Assembly (NCBI GenBank): GCA_003223995.1
Contig: QHYA01000008.1
Coordinates: forward strand, 1-10,807
Direction of reading: 5' to 3'
DNA from: Acidobacteriota bacterium
GTDB lineage: Bacteria; Acidobacteriota; Polarisedimenticolia; QHYA01
DNA length: 10,807 nucleotides
Shown here: positions 6,420 through 10,807 of the stretch, piece after piece
How positions within the stretch are numbered: position 1 is the stretch's first letter
Layout of the letters: each line of letters opens with the position of its first letter
Program-made: the position numbers and the translations under genes
Notes under the pieces: model-generated
Told to the model about the DNA's origin: nothing
Databases searched by the model: none
The model's input: the letters and a program-made list of their open reading frames with translations, nothing else

Positions 6420-6818
6420 TCATGGCCGGATCGAGCGCGCCTCGAGAGCCGATATCCGGGCCAGCGCCTCGTAGTCCCGGTCGAAATGAAGGACGGGGAG
6501 TTGGTGCCGCAGCGCACAGGCAGCGATCAAGCAATCGACACCCGACCTGACCGTCAGCCCCGTTCTCCGGGCCGTCCTGTAGAGCTGGACGGCGTCCAGG
6601 AAGATCTCCGCCGAGAGGGGCGATTCTACGACCGGTAGGCAGAGCATGGACTCGCGCGCCAGGGCGAACGCCTTCTCGTCCCGGAATCCCTGAAAAACCT
6701 CCTGGATGACAGGCAGACAGGTGACGATATCCTCGATGTCTATTATGGACTCCAGGCGGAACGGGGACGGTCCCTTCCGGAACACTTCCACCCAGACGGA
6801 CGTGTCAACGAGGACCAC
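6420..6818 (-). CDS. vapC: VapC-type PIN-domain toxin ribonuclease
   Basis: With the GTG at 6818 the protein has 132 residues and begins VVLVDTSVWVEVFRKG, the usual start of VapC proteins. The four acidic residues expected for the PIN-domain metal site are visible: Asp in VDTSVW, Glu in VIQEVF, Asp in SGVDCLIA and Asp in HFDRDY. The toxin therefore looks intact. VapC toxins are Mg-dependent ribonucleases that cut tRNA or rRNA when freed from VapB. The frame is open further upstream to a GTG at 6860 (146 residues), but the extra 14 residues are not family-like. Neither start has a well-placed Shine-Dalgarno. The toxin start overlaps the end of vapB by 14 bases, which suggests translational coupling. 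Confidence 0.88.
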   Translation of the reverse strand: MVLVDTSVWVEVFRKGPSPFRLESIIDIEDIVTCLPVIQEVFQGFRDEKAFALARESMLCLPVVESPLSAEIFLDAVQLYRTARRTGLTVRSGVDCLIAACALRHQLPVLHFDRDYEALARISALEARSIRP

Positions 6819-7047
6819 GCCGCCCGCGCCGGGGAACGCTCCTTGGGGAGAGTCTGTCACGACGCATCTCGGAGAGGTCGCCCACCCAGAGTCCGCTCTG
6901 GGCCAGGTCCAGAATGCGCCTCGCCTTGATGCGTCGGACGAAATCCTCGAGCGCCCTGCTGACCGTTCCGGAGTACGTCCTCTCGCCGCTCAGCTTCTGC
7001 GCCTCATCAAGAAGCCGCGCATCAAGCACAAGATTTGTGCGCTTCAT
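6805..7047 (-). CDS. vapB: VapB-type antitoxin
   Basis: The 80-residue protein begins MKRTNLVLDARLLDEAQKL and continues through YSGTVSRALEDFVRR to a GDLSEMRRDRL motif. This is the standard pattern of the VapB antitoxin family (ribbon-helix-helix DNA-binding N-terminus, toxin-wrapping C-terminus). The ATG at 7047 is preferred because the family starts with M-(K/R)-T/R-T-N-L-V-L-D and because the promoter places the transcript start on it. A GTG at 7053 is the alternative (82 residues) and has GGAG six bases upstream. The C-terminal tail after the DLSEMRRDR motif (LSPRSVPRRGRRGPR) is basic, arises from overlap with the toxin gene, and may not be functionally important. Confidence 0.9.
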   Translation of the reverse strand: MKRTNLVLDARLLDEAQKLSGERTYSGTVSRALEDFVRRIKARRILDLAQSGLWVGDLSEMRRDRLSPRSVPRRGRRGPR

Positions 7048-7054
7048 GCGCACA
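7036..7054. promoter_or_regulatory. Perfect inverted repeat over the vapB start, candidate VapB operator
   Basis: TGTGCGC-TTCAT-GCGCACA has 7-base arms and a 5-base centre. It covers the vapB start codon and touches the -10 element, where a bound VapB or VapBC complex would block transcription. Autoregulation of this kind is known for VapBC operons. Its action here is inferred. Confidence 0.55.
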
Positions 7055-7081
7055 GTATACTCCGGCCGCCTCCGCAGTCAA
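7054..7081 (-). promoter_or_regulatory. Near-consensus sigma70-type promoter of vapBC, leaderless transcript predicted
   Basis: On the minus strand a -35 TTGACT (7081-7076), a 16-base spacer and a -10 TATACT (7059-7054) each match five of six consensus bases. The seventh base after the -10 is 7047, the A of the vapB ATG. The mRNA should therefore begin at or next to the start codon with no 5' leader. Confidence 0.7.
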
Positions 7082-7150
7082 CTCTGTGAGCGTCCATGAG
7101 CCGCCTCCCCGGCAAGCATTCCATGTCGCAGTCGTCGTAGTCTGGGCCTT

Positions 7151-7612
7151 ATGCGAATGCTGAATGTAGGGTACGATAGCGAACAGGTGACCCGCATTCG
7201 GCTCATCGTCACAATCGCGCTAGCTGGGGCGTTTTCCGCCTGTGGAAGATCCGGCGTGCCCGGCGTGACAGAATCATCGTTGCGAGGAGGGAAGGGGCCT
7301 TCCTGGTCGGGCGCGGTGGATGTCAACTTCGACGGCACTGCGGAAACAATGACTCTCACGGTTCTCTCGGGGAAGGAGAGACCAAAAGGCGAGGGATTCG
7401 ACGCTCCGTTCATCTTGCGCACGGAGCTCGAGATCCGCGCCCCCAAGCCCTCGAGAAGGATTTGTTTCTACGGGATCTCGGGCGATCCCGGGCTTCCTGG
7501 CCCGGACTGGGTGGGAGATCTCGACCGCGACGGAACGCTCGAGATCTCCTATGTGCTGGGGGGGAAGCGGATCGTTGAGAAGGGCGGCTACTGCCTCAGG
7601 GCCGATTTTTGA
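7151..7612 (+). CDS. Small putative lipoprotein with DxDxDG-like loops
   Basis: This product of at most 153 residues has a signal sequence (RIRLIVTIALAGAFSAC) ending in a Cys at residue 31 that could be lipidated. The -3 residue is Phe, so the lipobox is imperfect. The mature part has two loops with calcium-binding style spacing: VDVNFDGTAE (56-65) and GDLDRDGTLE (122-131). They resemble the FG-GAP/VCBS or dockerin type seen in secreted proteins. The second pair of Cys residues (105 and 148) might form a disulfide. The GTG at 7187 (MTRIRLIV...) gives a more standard signal peptide than the ATG at 7151. Neither start has a clear Shine-Dalgarno. No family is recognised. It is transcribed divergently from vapB. 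Confidence 0.7.
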   Translation: MRMLNVGYDSEQVTRIRLIVTIALAGAFSACGRSGVPGVTESSLRGGKGPSWSGAVDVNFDGTAETMTLTVLSGKERPKGEGFDAPFILRTELEIRAPKPSRRICFYGISGDPGLPGPDWVGDLDRDGTLEISYVLGGKRIVEKGGYCLRADF

Positions 7613-7669
7613 GCGTCAAGATTCTCTGAAAGAACGGCCGGGCAGCGATCCGGGGCTCCGCACGAGACT

Positions 7670-7687
7670 TGCCGCCTCGATGCGGCA
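7670..7687. terminator. Weak hairpin between two convergent genes
   Basis: TGCCGC-CTCGAT-GCGGCA forms a 6-bp stem with a 6-base loop in the 90-base gap between the converging lipoprotein and FecR genes. No U-run follows on either strand, so it is at best a factor-assisted or bidirectional terminator. Confidence 0.3.
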
Positions 7688-7702
7688 GCACTGAAGCCTT
7701 CG

Positions 7703-9856
7703 CTACTTCTTCGTCCCGTCCTGATCGTTGTCTTGCTGGCGCTTCTTCTTGTTCTTCTCCTGCTTTTTCTTGTCCTGTTTCTGATTCTCCCCCTTGCCCG
7801 GCGGCTGCGGCTGATTCGGGCCCGCCTCCTTCGGCCGTGGCCGGTTCGGCACCGCCGGGGGCGAATAGGGACGATTCGGCTGAGGCCGATTCGGGGCGCT
7901 TCCCTGGGAAGGATTGGCTGCATGCTCCGGCGCCTTCGCAGGCGGAGGTTGTGCAGCCGTGGGCTGACGGGACCGTTCGCGAGCGTGGCGCGGTTGGACC
8001 CTCCGCCCTTCCCGCCCTTCTCGCCCTTCCTCGGGTGTCTGGGCCTCGCCGCGCGGAGCCGCCTGTGACGAAGATGGCGGAGTGGACGGAGCGGCCTCCG
8101 CCGTCTGCGGAGTCTGCACCGGCCTGTCGGGCGTGGCGAGAGGTCTCCCGCGTGCCGGACGGGCAACCAGGGGAACAGGCGCCTTCGCATCCTTGCGGCG
8201 CGGGTTGAGCTTGACCTCACCCTGTTGCTCCGCAACTGGCCGCACCGCCACACGAGCCAGCGGTCTCTCACGATCCTCGATTGCGAGTCTGGCAGCGACG
8301 ACGGGCGCCACGGGGGCGCCATGGCTCTGCTCGATCACCTTCACCTTCTTCTCAAATCGCGGCGGAGCGGGAGGCGGAGCGATCCGAGCAACGACCGGTC
8401 TCGAAGCGGCCGTGGTGGGCGGCACGGGCACCGGCCCCTGAGCTGCCTTGACGGCGAGGCGGAGAGAGGCGCGAGTTGGGAGAATGGGGAGGGGACCCCG
8501 CGCGACGGGCGCCGCCCTCACCTGACGGATGACGTTCTGGTCTCGCACGATGTTGTTCTTGACCAGAGTCCCCGAGACGAAGGTGTTCTGATTGACCACA
8601 GTAATGTAGGTGCGGTTGACGTAGGTGACGTTCGTCACGTTCACGTTCGTCACGCTGGCGCGAGGTCCCCACCACGGCACCAGCGGATCGGCCGGGGCGA
8701 GAGGGAACCACCCGACCGCGCCCCCGATGCCGACCGACACCGAAAACGACGTCCTGCCGCCACCTCCTCCAACGAAGGCCACGAGGGCCGGCGAGTAGGC
8801 GACCCTCGGAGCCGACGGAGGAACGGGCACCCAGTACCAGCGTGAGCTGTACACGACCCAGCGGCCGTAGTGATAGGGCGCCCAGCCCCATGGCTCGGAG
8901 GCAACCCACGTCCATCCCCACGGATCTTGCCAGACCCAGTGCCCTTCAACATACGGCGACCAGCCCGGTTCGACAGCGGTCGGCGTCCAGACCATCCCGT
9001 ATCCCGGGAGGGAGCTCCACCGGCCGTACTCGTCGAGGTCCTCGACTCCGGCGACCTCCGCACTCACGTATCCCTGGGAGCGAACCCGCTCGAGACGCCG
9101 CTCCCTCTGCGCCACCCAGCCGTCGAACCGGTCGGGCGGAGGAATGGACACGACGTCGTACTGCGGCGCTTCGGTCCCATAGATGTCCATCTCCTCACCC
9201 GCGTTGAGCGGCACCTCGCCGCCTCCAGCCGCGACCGTGGCCCGGCCGCGAACGACGCCGACGCGGGTGTTGCCGTCGGGGTCCACCGAGACGCGGTATT
9301 CTCCCACCCGCTCGAACGTGACAGCGGCATCCGGCGTGTCCACCTCGATGATCTCGTCCTCTCCGAGCCGGCGGATCTGGAAAGAGACGAGCCCCTCGTT
9401 GACGGAGAACTGCTTCGTCTCGTCCGTCAGGCTCAAGGCGGTCAGGTCGGTGCCGGAGGCCAGCCGCGCGTAATTGCCGCCGTGGATCTGCAGCTCGAGG
9501 CGGCCGTTCCCGCCCGCGTAGATGCGATCGCCCTGCGTCATCGGCACGTTGAGATCCGCCGGCTGCCAATTGTCGGGATCGTCGCCGCGGCTAAAGGAGA
9601 TATCACCGGAAACGCAGGAGATTCTGGCGACCGTTTGGTGGATCTCCTCCTCTTCGTTGTCGTGAGCCAGACATGGAGCGACGCCGAGAAGCATCGCGAC
9701 GAGCAGAGGCATCCCTGCGCGGACGATGTCCGTGCAGAGACGTCCAGAAACCGTTCGGCCGCCTGTCAACGAGCCGATGCTTCGCGAGCCCATCTTTCGG
9801 AATCGATTACGGGGTTCCATCGGAGAATGTAAATACTTCCTCTTCGTGCTGTTCAT
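7703..9856 (-). CDS. Large exported FecR-domain protein with tryptophan-rich DUF6600-type region and basic low-complexity tail
   Basis: This 717-residue protein starts at the ATG at 9856, supported by AGGGAG at 9869-9864 with 7-base spacing. A long n-region of about 45 residues precedes a hydrophobic core (GMPLLVAMLLGVAPCLA, about 48-64), so it is probably exported to the periplasm or surface. Residues 75-225 resemble a FecR domain: an SGDISFSRGDD strand, GDRIYAGGNGRLELQI, and VRGRATVAAGGGEVPLNAGEEM. Residues 275-345 are rich in Trp, Tyr, Gly and Pro (YGRWSSLPGYGMVW, GHWVWQDPWGWTWV, SEPWGWAPYHYGRW), the hallmark of DUF6600-type proteins often found in Acidobacteriota. An Asn/Val-rich stretch (402-440) follows, then some 270 residues of Pro, Ala, Arg, Gln and finally Lys-rich sequence ending KKKRQQDNDQDGTKK. 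No anti-sigma or kinase partner lies beside it. The function is unknown; a structural or envelope-sensing role is inference. Confidence 0.88.
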   Translation of the reverse strand: MNSTKRKYLHSPMEPRNRFRKMGSRSIGSLTGGRTVSGRLCTDIVRAGMPLLVAMLLGVAPCLAHDNEEEEIHQTVARISCVSGDISFSRGDDPDNWQPADLNVPMTQGDRIYAGGNGRLELQIHGGNYARLASGTDLTALSLTDETKQFSVNEGLVSFQIRRLGEDEIIEVDTPDAAVTFERVGEYRVSVDPDGNTRVGVVRGRATVAAGGGEVPLNAGEEMDIYGTEAPQYDVVSIPPPDRFDGWVAQRERRLERVRSQGYVSAEVAGVEDLDEYGRWSSLPGYGMVWTPTAVEPGWSPYVEGHWVWQDPWGWTWVASEPWGWAPYHYGRWVVYSSRWYWVPVPPSAPRVAYSPALVAFVGGGGGRTSFSVSVGIGGAVGWFPLAPADPLVPWWGPRASVTNVNVTNVTYVNRTYITVVNQNTFVSGTLVKNNIVRDQNVIRQVRAAPVARGPLPILPTRASLRLAVKAAQGPVPVPPTTAASRPVVARIAPPPAPPRFEKKVKVIEQSHGAPVAPVVAARLAIEDRERPLARVAVRPVAEQQGEVKLNPRRKDAKAPVPLVARPARGRPLATPDRPVQTPQTAEAAPSTPPSSSQAAPRGEAQTPEEGREGREGRRVQPRHARERSRQPTAAQPPPAKAPEHAANPSQGSAPNRPQPNRPYSPPAVPNRPRPKEAGPNQPQPPGKGENQKQDKKKQEKNKKKRQQDNDQDGTKK

Positions 9857-10115
9857 CTCGTATCTCCCTGGTTTCGCCGTCCTCCAATGTAGGTACCTCC
9901 AAGCGACATTTCAACGATCCAGGTGACAACAAGACTGTACTGTGCAAGATAGAGGCCATGTTCGCAACCAGGCGCGAAGCAGCATACTCTCTGTTGCGTC
10001 TCGATTTCCCGCGTGCGGCCCAGGTACATCGCCATTCTCGCACCATGTTTCTGGTAGGATCAGCCGACTTTCAACAGAGCCTGAGACATGACCGGCATGG
10101 AATCGGGAGGAAGAT
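9857..10115. other. Divergent intergenic region between FecR and STN genes
   Basis: These 259 bases carry the upstream signals for both divergent genes. Ribosome sites are clear on both sides: AGGGAG at 9864-9869 (minus) and GGAGG at 10106-10110 (plus). Two TTGGAGG copies lie on the minus strand near 9881-9904, within the leader of the FecR gene, around an AGGTACCT palindrome. I find no convincing -35/-10 pair. Confidence 0.45.
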
Positions 10116-10807
10116 ATGGGGCGCATCGTCACGCTGCTGCGCAGTTCGATCCTCGCTCTCGCCGTCGTCGCGACCATTCCCGCGTGGGGGAAGGATCCGC
10201 AGATTCCGTTCCACCCTGAACTGGACAAGCTCGACGCCCGAGATCAGATCGTCGCCTTGATGTTCAAGGAGCAGCCTCTCAACAAGGTCTTCGAGGCGAT
10301 CGGGCAGGCGTCCGGACTGACAGTCAGGCCGGGAGAAGATTTCCATCCGGAGCTGCCGGTTACGGTCGCGCTCCAGAAGGAAACCCTGCGGGAGGTCCTC
10401 ATCTGGCTCGCCAGTCGCTACCAACTCGATTACGAGGTTCCCGACGGCAAGACGCTGGTCGTCAATTCGACAGCCGGGGTGTTCCGCCGGATGGTCATGC
10501 GAGGCTGGGTAGTGCCTGGCCGGTCCGGAGAGGTACCGCCTCGGTACCTCGTTGCCCACGTGGAGGTCGCGTCAGAACCAGAGTGCGATGACAGTGCGGA
10601 GAAGACCTGCACCACACAGGTGCGAGTTCTCGAAACCTTCTCCAGCAAGCTTCCCGATGGCCAGCAGCCGCCGAGGGAGTTCCGCCTCCTCGCGGGCGAA
10701 AGGTCGAAGGGCGAACCCTCCCCGATCGGCAATCGCTTCATTGTCACGGTCGTTCCCATGGAAGGCCACCCCGGCGTTTGGGGTGCCAGGTTCATGTCCC
10801 GCGCCTC
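10116..10807 (+). CDS. Secreted protein with STN (secretin/TonB short N-terminal) domain, 3' end outside window
   Basis: The ATG at 10116 follows GGAGG with 5-base spacing and opens 230 codons before the right edge with no stop. Residues 1-25 (MGRIVTLLRSSILALAVV... AWG) are a signal peptide. Residues 45-117 match the STN/secretin N0 pattern: IVALMFKEQPLNKVFEAIGQ, SGLTVRPGEDF, VTVALQKETLREVLIWLAS, YQLDYEVPDGKTLVV. Such domains occur at the N-terminus of TonB-dependent receptors and secretins, and in stand-alone periplasmic proteins. The visible part after residue 120 has two Cys (157 and 165) and no secretin or plug motif, so I cannot name the full protein. It is divergent from the FecR-domain gene. 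Confidence 0.8.
   Translation, partial: MGRIVTLLRSSILALAVVATIPAWGKDPQIPFHPELDKLDARDQIVALMFKEQPLNKVFEAIGQASGLTVRPGEDFHPELPVTVALQKETLREVLIWLASRYQLDYEVPDGKTLVVNSTAGVFRRMVMRGWVVPGRSGEVPPRYLVAHVEVASEPECDDSAEKTCTTQVRVLETFSSKLPDGQQPPREFRLLAGERSKGEPSPIGNRFIVTVVPMEGHPGVWGARFMSRA
10530..10550. repeat. Perfect 9-bp inverted repeat inside the STN gene
   Basis: GAGGTACCG and CGGTACCTC flank a 3-base centre, giving a strong potential hairpin within codons for EVPPRYL. The related AGGTACCT palindrome near 9890-9899 shares its core. The hairpin may be incidental to the protein code. Confidence 0.5.

Noticed and set aside
8627..8655. Repeated ACGTTCGTCACG and GTGACG/CGTCAC inverted repeat
   Set aside because: It lies inside the FecR gene where the protein repeats VTNVNVTNV, so the DNA repeat follows from the amino-acid repeat.
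8870..9832. Plus-strand open frame of 320 codons opposite the FecR-domain gene
   Set aside because: Composition typical of antisense high-GC frames; the opposite strand has the signal peptide, FecR and Trp-rich domains.

Overview
The window is high-GC bacterial DNA from a Gram-negative lineage. It encodes an outer-membrane beta-barrel, several secreted proteins and a secretin/TonB short N-terminal (STN) domain. An Acidobacteriota-like organism is my best guess. The reasons are the FecR-plus-tryptophan-rich (DUF6600-type) protein, and a toroid protein ending in a fibronectin-like domain of a style (SYDLIRG... VDLGPAACL... FYL...YGRSS.G) common in that group. This is family recall, not a phylogenetic result.

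Layout. (1) 1-2268, minus strand: three genes in a row, read from right to left. They encode a DUF6754-type membrane protein, a roughly six-span membrane protein, and a membrane-anchored soluble-domain protein cut by the window edge. A near-consensus sigma70-type promoter lies just upstream at 2301-2329. The cassette looks like one membrane complex of unknown function. (2) 2486-3886, plus: a secreted alpha/alpha-toroid (prenyltransferase/squalene-oxidase repeat) protein with a CXXCH motif and a C-terminal Fn3-like domain. (3) 3887-4313: a gene-poor stretch. (4) 4314-5414, plus: a MetA-type outer-membrane beta-barrel gene whose signal peptide is separated from the mature protein by an in-frame TGA. 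(5) 5378-7053, minus: a solitary beta-class SPPY DNA methyltransferase whose 3' end overlaps the barrel gene, preceded by a VapBC toxin-antitoxin pair. The vapB promoter implies a leaderless transcript and overlaps a perfect inverted repeat. (6) 7151-7612, plus: a small putative lipoprotein with two DxDxDG-like loops. (7) 7703-9856, minus: a large exported FecR/DUF6600-type protein with a basic low-complexity tail. (8) 10116-10807, plus: a secreted STN-domain protein, divergent from the FecR protein and cut by the right edge.

Most of the predicted proteins are envelope-directed. The methyltransferase/VapBC stretch is the one clear mobile-type or defence-type accessory block. I see no tRNA, rRNA, CRISPR array, transposase or integrase. 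The most distinctive items are the interrupted barrel gene, the leaderless vapBC promoter/operator arrangement, the uncharacterised three-gene membrane cassette and the CXXCH toroid protein.
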